Assembly (NCBI RefSeq): GCF_002090155.1
Contig: NZ_BBRM01000002.1
Location: 744,001 to 808,000 of the forward strand
Reading direction: 5' to 3'
Source of the DNA: Demequina sp. NBRC 110056
GTDB taxonomy: Bacteria; Actinomycetota; Actinomycetes; Actinomycetales; Demequinaceae
DNA length: 64,000 nt
Positions 27,032-35,409 of this stretch are shown here, in pieces (within the stretch, counting starts at the first letter, position 1; the number at the start of each line of letters is the position of its first letter). The notes under the pieces were generated by a model. The model searched no databases. It saw nothing but the letters and a program-made list of their open reading frames with translations, and was not told where the DNA came from. The position numbers and the translations under genes are program-made.

Positions 27032-28228
27032 GTGCGCGCACTTTTCCTAGAGAACCTTGCTCCCCAGGCCACCGAGATCCTCGAGGCCGCCGGCATCTCC
27101 GTCGAGAACCACGGCGGCGCCATGGACGAGGACGAGCTGATCGAGGCCCTCGACGGCGTCGAGCTGCTCGGCATCCGGTCCAAGACGATGCTCACGGACC
27201 GCGTCATGGAGGCGAGCTCGTCGCTCATCGCGGTCGGAGCGTTCTCGATCGGCACCAATCAGATCGATCTCGCCGCCGCGGCGAAGCGCGGCATCGCCGC
27301 CTTCAACGCGCCCTTCTCGAACACCCGCTCGGTGGTCGAGATGGCCGTCGCGGAGATGATCTCCCTCACCCGGCGCCTGCAGGTCCACAACCGACTGATG
27401 CACGAGGGCGTGTGGAACAAGTCGGCCGAGGGCGCGCACGAGATCCGCAGCCGCACGCTCGGCATCGTCGGCTACGGCAACATCGGCTCGCAGCTGTCGG
27501 TCGTCGCCGAGGCGCTCGGCATGAACGTCATCTTCTACGACAACGCGGAGAAGCTCGCGCTCGGCAACGCCACGCGCATGCCCACCCTTGAGTCGCTGCT
27601 CGAGGCCGCCGACATCGTCACGCTCCACGTGGACGGCCGCTCTGGCAACCAGGGCTTCTTCGGCCGCGCCCAGTTCGAGGCGATGAAGCACGGCGCCCTG
27701 TTCCTCAACCTGTCGCGCGGCTTCATCGTCGACGTCGACGCGCTCAAGGACGGGCTCGAGTCGGGCGCGATCGGCGGCGCGGCCATCGACGTGTTCCCCG
27801 AGGAGCCCAAGAAGAAGGGTGACCCCTTCGTCTCGCCGCTGCAGAACACCCCGAACGTGATCCTCACGCCGCACATCGGCGGCTCGACCGAGGAGGCGCA
27901 GCGCGACATCGGCATCTTCGTCGCGACGCGTCTGCGCGACTACGTCCAGAAGGGCTCGACGTCGCTGAGCGTCAACCTCCCGAACCTGCAGCTCGACCAG
28001 CCGCAGGGGTCGCACCGCATCGCGCACCTGCACGAGAACATCCCGGGTGTCCTCGCCGCCGTGAACCGCGTGTTCGCGGAGCACGAGGTCAACATCGAGG
28101 GCCAGCTCCTCGGCACGCGCGGCGAGCTCGGCTACGTGGTGACGGACATCGCCGCCGGCCTCACCGAGGACTCGGTCGCCGCGCTCGGCGCGATGCCGGG
28201 AACCGTTCGTCTGCGGGTGCTCTCATAG
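27032..28228 (+). CDS. serA: D-3-phosphoglycerate dehydrogenase SerA
   Basis: NAD-dependent first enzyme of serine synthesis, oxidising 3-phosphoglycerate to phosphohydroxypyruvate. 398 aa, the shorter E. coli-like type with a single C-terminal ACT domain (about 325-398) that would bind serine for feedback inhibition. The NAD-binding GYGNIG is at about 148-153, with the catalytic region NLSRGFIVDVDAL and HIGGSTEEAQ. Start is GTG 27032. The DEAD-box frame begins at its stop codon. Confidence 0.95.
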   Translation: MRALFLENLAPQATEILEAAGISVENHGGAMDEDELIEALDGVELLGIRSKTMLTDRVMEASSSLIAVGAFSIGTNQIDLAAAAKRGIAAFNAPFSNTRSVVEMAVAEMISLTRRLQVHNRLMHEGVWNKSAEGAHEIRSRTLGIVGYGNIGSQLSVVAEALGMNVIFYDNAEKLALGNATRMPTLESLLEAADIVTLHVDGRSGNQGFFGRAQFEAMKHGALFLNLSRGFIVDVDALKDGLESGAIGGAAIDVFPEEPKKKGDPFVSPLQNTPNVILTPHIGGSTEEAQRDIGIFVATRLRDYVQKGSTSLSVNLPNLQLDQPQGSHRIAHLHENIPGVLAAVNRVFAEHEVNIEGQLLGTRGELGYVVTDIAAGLTEDSVAALGAMPGTVRLRVLS

Positions 28229-30366
28229 CCTCCGCGACCGAGCCCGCGACCGTCCCGTTCCGCGAGCTCGGTCTGCCCGACACGCTCGTCGAGGCCCTCG
28301 AGGCCGCGGGGATGGTCACGGCCTTCCCCATCCAGTCCGCCACCATCGCCGATGCGTTGGCTGGCAGGGACGTGCTCGGCAAGGCCCGCACGGGGTCGGG
28401 GAAGACGCTCGGCTTCGGCCTTCCCGCGATCGCTCGGCTCGCTCAGACGGGTCGGGCGGAGCCGGGGCGTCCCCGCGCCATCGTGCTCGTGCCGACGCGC
28501 GAGCTCGCGATGCAGGTCAACGACGCGCTCGAGCCCTTCGCCCACGCCATGCAGGTGTCGCTGCGCCTAGTCGCCGGCGGGCTGTCGATGTCCAAGCAGG
28601 TGCGCTCGCTCGAGCGCGGCGTGCACCTGCTCGTCGCGACCCCGGGTCGCCTGGCCGACCTCGTGCGCCGCGGCCATGCGGACCTGTCCGAGGCGGAGCT
28701 CGTCGTCCTCGACGAGGCCGACCACATGGCGGACATGGGGTTCATGGACGAGATCGAGGAGATCCTCGCGGGTGTGCCCGCGGGCGGCCAGCGGCTGCTG
28801 TTCTCCGCGACGCTCGACGGTGACGTCGACCGCCTCGTCTCCGCGTACATGGAGGACCCCGTCCTGCACGACGTCACCGAGGGCGACGACGCCCCGTCGA
28901 CGCTGCGCCACGTGGTGCTCAACGTGCCGCCGCACATCAAGTACCAGATCGCCACGCGCATCGTCGCTCGCGAGGGCCGCACGATCGTCTTCGTGCGCTC
29001 GAAGCTCGCGTGCGACCGGATCGCGGGCGAGATGCGCGACGCCGGCGTGCTCGCGGTCGCGCTTCACGGCGACAAGACCCAGCACGACCGCAACTTCGCG
29101 ATCACCGGCTTCCGTGCCGGACAGATCCCGGTGCTCGTAGCGACCGACGTCGCGGCGCGAGGCATCCACGTCGACCACGTCGACCTCGTGCTCCAGATGG
29201 ACCCGCCGAGCAACCACAAGGACTACACGCATCGCGCCGGACGCACCGCTCGCGCCGGCGCGGACGGCCTCGTCGTGACCTTCGCGCTTCCCCACCAGCG
29301 CAAGGGCGTCGACCGGCTCATCGAGATGGCCGGGGTGGACGCCACCTTCCGCAAGCTGCGCGGCGAGGATGAGGACTCCCTCCGCATCGTCGAGGAGCTC
29401 ACTGGCGCCCAGGAGCCGTCTGGCATCCCTGTCGACGAGCCTCGCCCCTCCGGCGGTCGCCCCGAGCGCGGTGGTCGTGGCGGAGGCCGCGGCGATCGCG
29501 TTCGTGACCGCGGAGACCGCCGCGACAGGCCGTCCCGTGGGGAGCAGGGACGACGTCCCACGCATTCACGGTCCTCGGATGGAGCGCGCGCCTCCGCGCA
29601 GCACGTGAGCTCGCGCGCACGGGCGGAGCTCGATGCCCGCGAGCAGTCGATCGAGCAGCGCGAGCGCGAGCTGGCGTTGCGCGAGCAGAACATGGCTGAC
29701 CGCGAGCGGGCCGCGACCCGGCCGCGACGGGACAGCCGTTCGCACGGCGACGAGCGTGGCGGCCGCGACGGCCGCGACGCAGGCGGCAAGGGTCGCGCCG
29801 GCGGAACGCGCAACTCGCGAAACGACGGCCGTGGCCAACGACGCAGCAGCGACGGGCGCGCGCGGTCGGGCGACCGGCGCAGCGATGGTCGACGCGGAGA
29901 CGACCGCTGGGACGGCGACCGCACTTCCAGGCGCGACTCGGGCGAGCGCGACGGGCGACGCTCGGGTGGCCGCGACCAGGGTCGCTGGAGCGACGAGCGC
30001 CGCAGCGGTGGCTGGGACCGCGACGACGAGCGGGGCCAGCGTCGCGACGCGGGTGGGCGCTCGCGTTCGCGAGGCACTTGGAGCGACGAGCGCGCTGGCG
30101 CGCCTCGGGGCAAGCGCTTCGACGATCGTGGTGGGCGAGACGACCGACGGGCCGACCGCGCACCGCGCGGAGCAGCCGATGACCGGCGCCGCCCAGCCGA
30201 CGACGGCTCGCGTTCGTGGAGCGACGGCGACCCGGGACGCGGCGCTTCTGGCGCCAAGGGCTCCGGCGGGAAGAAGGCGGGCGGCAAGAAGTCGTCGGGG
30301 AAGAAGTCGGCCGGCAAGAAGACCACCGGCCGCAGCGGCAAGCCGCGCCCCAAGAAGAAGCACTAG
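28225..30366 (+). CDS. DEAD-box ATP-dependent RNA helicase with RGD/RGG-rich tail
   Basis: RNA helicase with ARTGSGKT (motif I), PTRELAMQV (Ia), LDEADHMADMG (II) and FSATLDG (III). Residues from about 425 form a highly charged Arg/Asp/Gly-rich tail ending in GKK repeats, fitting an RNA-binding extension. The start is a problem: the conserved FRELGLPD lead-in to the Q motif (GMVTAFPIQ) is coded from 28258, but the frame has no ATG, GTG or TTG upstream of ATG 28312. I give 28225, an ATA overlapping the serA stop; CTG 28273 is another choice. With 28312 the protein is 684 aa and lacks the lead-in. Confidence 0.88.
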   Translation: MASATEPATVPFRELGLPDTLVEALEAAGMVTAFPIQSATIADALAGRDVLGKARTGSGKTLGFGLPAIARLAQTGRAEPGRPRAIVLVPTRELAMQVNDALEPFAHAMQVSLRLVAGGLSMSKQVRSLERGVHLLVATPGRLADLVRRGHADLSEAELVVLDEADHMADMGFMDEIEEILAGVPAGGQRLLFSATLDGDVDRLVSAYMEDPVLHDVTEGDDAPSTLRHVVLNVPPHIKYQIATRIVAREGRTIVFVRSKLACDRIAGEMRDAGVLAVALHGDKTQHDRNFAITGFRAGQIPVLVATDVAARGIHVDHVDLVLQMDPPSNHKDYTHRAGRTARAGADGLVVTFALPHQRKGVDRLIEMAGVDATFRKLRGEDEDSLRIVEELTGAQEPSGIPVDEPRPSGGRPERGGRGGGRGDRVRDRGDRRDRPSRGEQGRRPTHSRSSDGARASAQHVSSRARAELDAREQSIEQRERELALREQNMADRERAATRPRRDSRSHGDERGGRDGRDAGGKGRAGGTRNSRNDGRGQRRSSDGRARSGDRRSDGRRGDDRWDGDRTSRRDSGERDGRRSGGRDQGRWSDERRSGGWDRDDERGQRRDAGGRSRSRGTWSDERAGAPRGKRFDDRGGRDDRRADRAPRGAADDRRRPADDGSRSWSDGDPGRGASGAKGSGGKKAGGKKSSGKKSAGKKTTGRSGKPRPKKKH

Positions 30367-30479
30367 TCCCCGGGAGCCTCGGAGCGCACGTCTCCCTGGC
30401 CGGATGCGTCACAGCGCCTGTCGCACCCAGTGTCGCCCCGCAAGGCTCGGGCCGCTAGCCGTCAGTACCTTGGCGCCGT

Positions 30480-30645
30480 GATGGTGGCTCACTGTCGTGT
30501 TTGAGCGAGGCGTGTCACCCGATGGTGCCTGAGCGTCGCTGACACCGGACGCCACGAGGTGCGCTCCCCCGGAGTCGTCGCGCCCCGATGGTGGCTCGCT
30601 GTCGCTTTGGCGCCACCCGTGTCACCTGATGGTGTTCGGGCGTCG
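30480..30645 (+). repeat. Iteron pairs left of nrdR (four 18-bp iterons)
   Basis: This is most of the 311-bp gap after the helicase. Iterons at 30480-30497, 30521-30538, 30587-30604 and 30628-30645 match GATGGTGNNTSRSYGTCG. Within each pair the offset is exactly 41 bp, and the intervening 23 bases (with GTGTCACC) are also conserved. They point toward nrdR. No protein is coded here. Confidence 0.85.
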
Positions 30646-30677
30646 GGTGAGCGGCACCAACCGTCGAACGGCCGCGT

Positions 30678-31136
30678 TCAGTCGCGCGCGGCGTCCTCTG
30701 CGCGAAGTCGCGAGATCGCGGACTCGAAGTCGTCGAGCGTCTCGAATGCCTGGTAGACGCTTGCGAACCGGAGGTAGGCGATCTCATCGAGCTCGCGCAG
30801 CGGAGGCAGGATCGCGAGGCCGATGTCGGTGGCGTCGATCTCCGCCTGGCCCGAAGCGCGGATGGACTCCTCGACCTTGTGCGCCAGCAGTGCGAGGTCG
30901 TCGTCGCTGACGGGACGGCCTTGGCACGCCTTGCGCACACCGGACATGACCTTGTCTCGGCTGAAGGACTCGACCACTCCGTTGCGCTTCACGACCGAGA
31001 GACTCGCGTTCTCGACCGTGGTGAACCGCTTGCCGCAGTTGGGGCACTCGCGCCGCCGGCGGATCGAAAGGCCATCGTCGGCCGTCCGGGAGTCCACCAC
31101 ACGCGAATCGGGGTTGCGACAGAAGGGGCAGTGCAT
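30678..31136 (-). CDS. nrdR: Transcriptional repressor NrdR
   Basis: ATP/dATP-sensing repressor of ribonucleotide reductase operons. 152 aa, normal length. Zinc ribbon cysteines are Cys3, Cys6, Cys31 and Cys34 (MHCPFC, ECPNC), followed by an ATP-cone domain (about 46-136) with SLSVVKRNG and [15 protein letters not shown] 31136 is fixed by the zinc ribbon. I saw no NrdR box nearby, so it is not visibly autoregulated. The gene is bracketed by inverted iteron arrays. The nrdR-LysM-lexA neighbourhood is conserved in actinobacteria. Confidence 0.96.
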   Translation of the reverse strand: MHCPFCRNPDSRVVDSRTADDGLSIRRRRECPNCGKRFTTVENASLSVVKRNGVVESFSRDKVMSGVRKACQGRPVSDDDLALLAHKVEESIRASGQAEIDATDIGLAILPPLRELDEIAYLRFASVYQAFETLDDFESAISRLRAEDAARD

Positions 31137-31184
31137 GGCACTACTCTGCCACGCGCGCGCTGCGCCCCTGGCCGCGTCGTTTGG

Positions 31185-31536
31185 CGACACTGAGCCACCA
31201 TCAGGTGACGCGCGCCTCGCGAAACCGACAGCCCACCACCATCTGTGCGCTAACGAACGGGGGTGGCACGCCATGGGTGAGCCGGGCTCGCGGGTCAGCC
31301 GGGCGCGCAGGTCAAGCGCACCTCGTTGACCGACACTGAGCCACCATCAGGTGACGCGCGCCTCGCGAAACCGACAGCCCACCACCATCTGTGCGCTAAC
31401 GAACGGGGGTGGCACGCCTTGGGTGAGCCGGGCTCGCGGGTCAGACGGGCGCACAGGCTAAGCGCGCCTCGCGAAACCGACGCTCAGCCACCATCGGGCG
31501 ACACGCGCCTCGCGAAACCGACAGCCAGCCACCATC
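31185..31536 (-). repeat. Iteron pairs right of nrdR (six 18-bp iterons)
   Basis: Iterons at 31185-31202, 31226-31243, 31331-31348, 31372-31389, 31478-31495 and 31519-31536 read CGACRSYSAGCCACCATC or close to it on the plus strand, the reverse complement of those left of nrdR. Pair offset is 41 bp in all three pairs. The two sets therefore face each other across nrdR. Confidence 0.88.
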
Positions 31537-31626
31537 TGAACGCTAAGGAACTGGAGTGGCAGGCGACGCGCGGGTCAGCCGGGCTCGCGAGACCAGACGG
31601 GCTCGCGGGTCAGACGACCTCGCGAA
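31185..31626. repeat. 146-bp tandem repeat, about three copies
   Basis: Copy 1 (31185-31330) and copy 2 (31331-31477) are almost identical; copy 3 (31478 to about 31620) has drifted. Each copy holds one iteron pair and several 17-bp units ending in GGCTGA (minus strand), such as 31295-31311, 31278-31294, 31610-31626 and 31575-31591. The array fills the whole 490-bp gap between nrdR and the LysM gene and abuts the latter's stop codon. No convincing gene lies in it. Confidence 0.85.
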
Positions 31627-32058
31627 TCAGCCGACCTCGGGGAGCAGGAGCTGCTGGCCCGCCTGGAGCGAGGCGCCCTGCATCGCGTTGACGGTCTGGA
31701 TATCTGCGACCACGTCGCGGACGTCCACGCCCTCGGGGGTGATGCTCGCGGCGATCGACCACAGGGTCTCGCCTGACGACACCGTGTAGCTGTCGAGCAC
31801 CGGCGGGACCTCGTCGCCGGCGTTCGCGATCGCCTGCGGGGCGAGGAACGCGCCGAGCACGAGGAGCAGGACCACGACGATGCCGCGGCGGCGGGCGCGG
31901 GCGGCAGGCGTCTGGATGGCGGAGATGCGGACGCGCCCCGACTCGGGTCGCACGGCCTGAGGTCGGCGCGCCGGCGTCGACGCCGGGGCAACCATCCGGA
32001 CGGGCGCGGTGCGTGCACAATGGATGGCGATCGGCGAGGTCATCGCGTAGGCAGTCAT
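31627..32058 (-). CDS. SOS-controlled LysM division suppressor (ChiZ/DivS/YneA type)
   Basis: 143 aa. A basic cytoplasmic tail (1-58), one membrane helix (59-79) and an extracytoplasmic LysM domain (about 89-140, [17 protein letters not shown]). In Bacillus YneA, Corynebacterium DivS and Mycobacterium Rv2719c/ChiZ, a small LysM membrane protein divergent from lexA delays division during the SOS response. The same arrangement is found here, with two abutting LexA boxes 13 bases before the ATG. Start 32058 follows GGAGGAAGAG. Its stop is part of a 17-bp repeat series. Function is inferred from domain plus context. Confidence 0.85.
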   Translation of the reverse strand: MTAYAMTSPIAIHCARTAPVRMVAPASTPARRPQAVRPESGRVRISAIQTPAARARRRGIVVVLLLVLGAFLAPQAIANAGDEVPPVLDSYTVSSGETLWSIAASITPEGVDVRDVVADIQTVNAMQGASLQAGQQLLLPEVG

Positions 32059-32070
32059 CTCTTCCTCCGT

Positions 32071-32100
32071 TCGAACATATGTTCGTCGAACACGTGTTCT
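32071..32100. promoter_or_regulatory. Double LexA (SOS) box at the LysM gene promoter
   Basis: TCGAACATATGTTCG (32071-32085) and TCGAACACGTGTTCT (32086-32100) are two abutting matches to the Gram-positive SOS box CGAAC-N4-GTTCG. They sit immediately before the LysM gene's ribosome-binding site, which suggests tight repression. Confidence 0.9.
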
Positions 32101-32137
32101 AGTTGTAGCATCCACCGGCGACACTCGCAAGACTCGC

Positions 32138-32153
32138 TCGAACATATGTTTGA
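32138..32153. promoter_or_regulatory. LexA (SOS) box upstream of lexA
   Basis: TCGAACATATGTTTGA lies 75 bases before the lexA ATG, with one mismatch in the second half-site. Autoregulation of lexA through a weaker single box is the expected arrangement. Confidence 0.85.
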
Positions 32154-32227
32154 TTTCGCCTCGCGAGTGCCCTACCGTCATGGAAGACACCTCATCACCG
32201 GGGTCTGACATCGATGCAGGAGGAGAC

Positions 32228-32944
32228 ATGGGCGAGCGCAGCGAGGGCGCGACCATCCACCAGTTCCCGAGCGCCCCTGGGGAGCGCCTGACCGACCGTC
32301 AGCGGCGCATCCTCGAGACCATCAGGGACTCCGTGGAGTCGCGTGGCTATCCCCCGTCGATGCGCGAGATCGGCGAGGCGGTGGGCCTCACCTCCACCTC
32401 ATCGGTCAAGCACCAGCTGTCGGCGCTCGAGACCAAGGGCTACCTGCGGCGCGACCCGCACCGCCCGCGCGCGATCGAGGTCGTTCTGCCCGGCGAGGAG
32501 TCTCAGGAGACGGCCGCCCCCGAGCCGAGCACCGCATCGTCGCCGTCCGCGGCTCCGGTCGAGCGCGACGACGTCTCGATGGTGCCGCTCGTCGGCCGCA
32601 TCGCCGCCGGTGGCCCAGTCCTCGCCGACCAGGCCGTGGAGGACATCTTCGCCCTCCCCAAGCAGCTCACGGGCGACGGTGAGCTGTTCATGCTCAACGT
32701 CACCGGAGACTCGATGATCGACGCCGCGATCTGCGACGGCGACTGGGTCGTGGTGCGGCGCCAGAACACCGCGGAGAACGGCGACATCGTCGCGGCGCTG
32801 CTCGACGACGAGGCCACGGTGAAGACGTTCCGCCACAAGGACGGTCAGGTGTGGCTCATGCCGCACAACCCGCTCTACACGCCGATCGACGGCACCCACG
32901 CGTCCATCATGGGCAAGGTCGTCTCCGTCCTGCGTCGCGTCTGA
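32228..32944 (+). CDS. lexA: SOS repressor LexA
   Basis: Represses SOS genes and cleaves itself when stimulated by RecA filaments. 238 aa. A winged-helix DNA-binding domain (about 22-85, [21 protein letters not shown]) and a flexible Ser/Ala/Pro linker precede the peptidase domain. The cleavage site is Ala127-Gly128 (RIAAGGP), with catalytic Ser162 (GDSM) and Lys199 (VKTF). ATG 32228 follows AGGAGGAG. The frame is open upstream to about 32150 but has no better start. Divergent from the LysM suppressor. Confidence 0.97.
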   Translation: MGERSEGATIHQFPSAPGERLTDRQRRILETIRDSVESRGYPPSMREIGEAVGLTSTSSVKHQLSALETKGYLRRDPHRPRAIEVVLPGEESQETAAPEPSTASSPSAAPVERDDVSMVPLVGRIAAGGPVLADQAVEDIFALPKQLTGDGELFMLNVTGDSMIDAAICDGDWVVVRRQNTAENGDIVAALLDDEATVKTFRHKDGQVWLMPHNPLYTPIDGTHASIMGKVVSVLRRV

Positions 32945-33026
32945 GGCGCGACTCGAGCACAGCCACAGCCCAGCACGCGCATCGGCGCTGCTGAGGCAGC
33001 CGCGGTGCCCTGAGACAGGGCGGCGG

Positions 33027-33251
33027 TCAGGACTCCTGGCGCCAGCCGTCCTGCCAGTGGAACCCGCCCCTGATCGCCTCGCGCATCGCCTTCATCGCGT
33101 TGGCGATCGTGGTCTGGTAGACCCGCGACTCGTCCGTGGTCGCCGCGTCGGCGCGCTCCCGGGAGCCCTTCTCGAAGTGCGCGAGGTACTCGGCGAAGCG
33201 CTCGCGCTCCTCGCGCTGGCCGCGTGCGTACTCGTCGGTCGTGTCGCTCAT
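33027..33251 (-). CDS. Small hypothetical protein
   Basis: 74 aa, highly charged, no cysteine and no membrane segment: an acidic/basic helical N-terminus (EYARGQREERERFAEYLAHF) and an Ala/Met-rich middle ending GGFHWQDGWRQES. An AAGGAG ribosome-binding site stands seven bases before the ATG, which is good evidence that it is translated. It lies in a 340-bp space between lexA and dinG, same strand as dinG but upstream of nothing else. I do not recognise the family. No LexA box adjoins it. Confidence 0.65.
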   Translation of the reverse strand: MSDTTDEYARGQREERERFAEYLAHFEKGSRERADAATTDESRVYQTTIANAMKAMREAIRGGFHWQDGWRQES

Positions 33252-33284
33252 GTGGGGTCTCCTTCTGGAAGCACAGCCTAGGCC

Positions 33285-35369
33285 CTAGTCCCCCGCCGCG
33301 GCGTCGAGCCGGCGCAGCGCGTCGAGGACCACGGTGCGGTCGGACGTGCCCCACAGCGGCGGCATCGATCGTGCGAGGTATCCGCCGTAGCGGGCGGTCG
33401 CGAGCCGCGAGTCGAGCACGGCCACGACGCCCCGATCACCGTGGGTGCGGATGAGCCGCCCGGCGCCCTGTGCCATGAGCAGCGCGGCATGCGTCGCCGA
33501 GACGGCCATGAAGCCGTTGCCGCCCGACTGCGCGACGGCTTCGGTGCGGGCCTGCGCGATCGGCTCATCGGGACGCGGGAACGGGATCCGGTCGATCACC
33601 ACGAGCTGCGCCGTGGTCCCGGGCACGTCGATGCCCTGCCACAGCGACGTGGAGCCGAACAGGCAGGCGCGCGGGTCCTCGCGGAAGCGCTCGACGAGCG
33701 TGGGCAGCTGGTCATCGAGCTGGTACAAGACGGGCACGTCGAGACGCGCACGCATCGCCTCGGCTGCGGCCTGGCCCGCACGGTGCGACGAGAACAGGCC
33801 CAGGGTGCGGCCGCCCGCAGCGGTGATGAGCTCCGCGAGCTCGTCGAGGGCCTCCTCGGAGATGCCGCCGGCGCCCGGGCGGGGCAGGTGCTTGGCGACG
33901 TAGAGGATGCCCTGCTTGCCGTAGTCGAAGGGGCTGCCGGCGTCCATCGAGACGGGGTCGTCGATCCCCAGGTGGCGCGCCATCGAGTCGAAGTTGCCGC
34001 CTAGGGCGAGGGTCGCCGACGTGAACACGGCCGCCTTGTCCTGGATCAGGCGCTCGCGCACCAGGCCCGCCACATCGAGCGGCGCCGCGACGATGCGCAC
34101 CGCCTGGCGCGACTCGTAGTCGCCATCAGGAGGCGCCAGCCAGATGACGTACCGGCCGTGCTCCCCGAGCAGCTCCTCGCACACGTCGAACACCTCGGTC
34201 ACGGCGGCGTGCGCGACCTTGGTGGTCGCCGATGCGCTCTCCCCCGGCCTGCCTCCCTCGCCCTGGTCCTTGCTCAGCTTCTGGAGCTCGGACACCATCG
34301 CGCGGGCGGCGGCGCGGGTGAGGTCGATGGCCTCGGCGAGCGCCTCGGGCAGGCCGAGCCGGAGGCGGCCGGGCTCGCAGTCGCCGAGCGCGGCATCGAC
34401 GGCTCGCGCCGCACGGTCCAGGTCGTCGGACAGCACGCCCACGCGGCGGGCGGCGCTGCCCGCGCGGTCGATGCGCTGGACGGTCAGCTCGTGCGTCGCC
34501 GACGACGTGATCCTGGACACGAGCTCGTGCGCCTCGTCGACGATGAGCGCCGCGTGCTCGCCGATCATGTCGTGGCTCGCGGCCTGCACGCCCAGCACCG
34601 CGTGGTTGGTGACGACGACCTTCGACCGCGCGGCGTGGTCGCGCACGCGCTGCGAGAAGCACTCCTTGAGCATCGGGCACTTCGACTCGAGGCACTCACG
34701 GCCCGTGACGCTCACCTGCGACCACGCCCGGTGCGAGACGCCCGGCACGAGGTCGTCGCGGTCGCCGGTCTCGGTCTCCTCGGCCCAGGCGTGCAGCCGT
34801 GCGACCTCCTTGCCGAGCTCGCTCGTCGGACCTGCCTGGATGGGCAGCATGTCGTCGTCCGGCTCGCCGTAGCCGCCGGCCATCTTGTGCCTGCACAGGT
34901 AGTTGCCGCGCCCCTTGAACAGCGCCACGTCGGGCCGTCCGCCGAGCTCCGGCTCGAGGGCGTCCAGCACGCGCGGCAGGTCCTTGGTGAAGACCTGGCG
35001 CTGCAGTGCGAGCGTCGCGGTCGAGACCACCACCCGCTCGTCGTGGCGCGCCGCATGGGTCACCGCCGGGACCAGGTAGGCGAGCGACTTTCCGGTGCCC
35101 GTCCCCGCCTGGATGAGGGCGTGCTCGCGGTGCGACAGCGCCCTCTCCACGGCGCGGGTCATGGCGGTCTGGCCCTCGCGCTCGGCCCCGCCGAGCGCCG
35201 ACACCGCGATGCCGAGCAGGCGAGTCGCCTCGGTCTCGTCGGCCTCGTCGCCGGGGAGCGCCGATGCGCGCGCTGGGGTGTCGCCCTCCGTCGCCTCCTC
35301 GCCGGGCGAGGCCGCTGCGGAGGTGGCGTCCGGCGCGGCGCCTGCGCCTGTGCTCGCGTCGCCGCCCAT
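33285..35369 (-). CDS. DinG-family iron-sulfur ATP-dependent DNA helicase
   Basis: Superfamily 2 XPD/DinG-like helicase, 694 aa. AGTGTGKS (Walker A, about 90) is followed by an Fe-S domain with cysteines in NYLCRHK and RECLESKCPMLKECF, VDEAHE (DEAH box), TSATLALGG and the C-terminal QGAGRLIRTHGDRG. These helicases unwind forked or R-loop DNA with an iron-sulfur cluster. ATG 35369 has GGGGGA upstream; GTG 35390 would add seven residues. The N-terminal 50 residues are low-complexity. It follows hflX by 40 bases on the same strand. Confidence 0.92.
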   Translation of the reverse strand: MGGDASTGAGAAPDATSAAASPGEEATEGDTPARASALPGDEADETEATRLLGIAVSALGGAEREGQTAMTRAVERALSHREHALIQAGTGTGKSLAYLVPAVTHAARHDERVVVSTATLALQRQVFTKDLPRVLDALEPELGGRPDVALFKGRGNYLCRHKMAGGYGEPDDDMLPIQAGPTSELGKEVARLHAWAEETETGDRDDLVPGVSHRAWSQVSVTGRECLESKCPMLKECFSQRVRDHAARSKVVVTNHAVLGVQAASHDMIGEHAALIVDEAHELVSRITSSATHELTVQRIDRAGSAARRVGVLSDDLDRAARAVDAALGDCEPGRLRLGLPEALAEAIDLTRAAARAMVSELQKLSKDQGEGGRPGESASATTKVAHAAVTEVFDVCEELLGEHGRYVIWLAPPDGDYESRQAVRIVAAPLDVAGLVRERLIQDKAAVFTSATLALGGNFDSMARHLGIDDPVSMDAGSPFDYGKQGILYVAKHLPRPGAGGISEEALDELAELITAAGGRTLGLFSSHRAGQAAAEAMRARLDVPVLYQLDDQLPTLVERFREDPRACLFGSTSLWQGIDVPGTTAQLVVIDRIPFPRPDEPIAQARTEAVAQSGGNGFMAVSATHAALLMAQGAGRLIRTHGDRGVVAVLDSRLATARYGGYLARSMPPLWGTSDRTVVLDALRRLDAAAGD

Positions 35370-35409
35370 AGAGGTCCCCCGGGGCGTCACGAGCGCGTCA
35401 CCGAGGCGC

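Noticed and set aside
30367-30677. NrdR boxes controlling nrdR
   Set aside because: The iterons share nothing with the AT-rich NrdR consensus.
31185-31620. CRISPR array
   Set aside because: The whole 146-bp unit is repeated, including what would be spacers, and there are no cas genes nearby.
31326-31691. Protein of about 120 residues encoded across the tandem repeat
   Set aside because: The frame exists only because the repeat lacks stops; no ribosome-binding site, and the product simply mirrors the repeat and overlaps the LysM gene.
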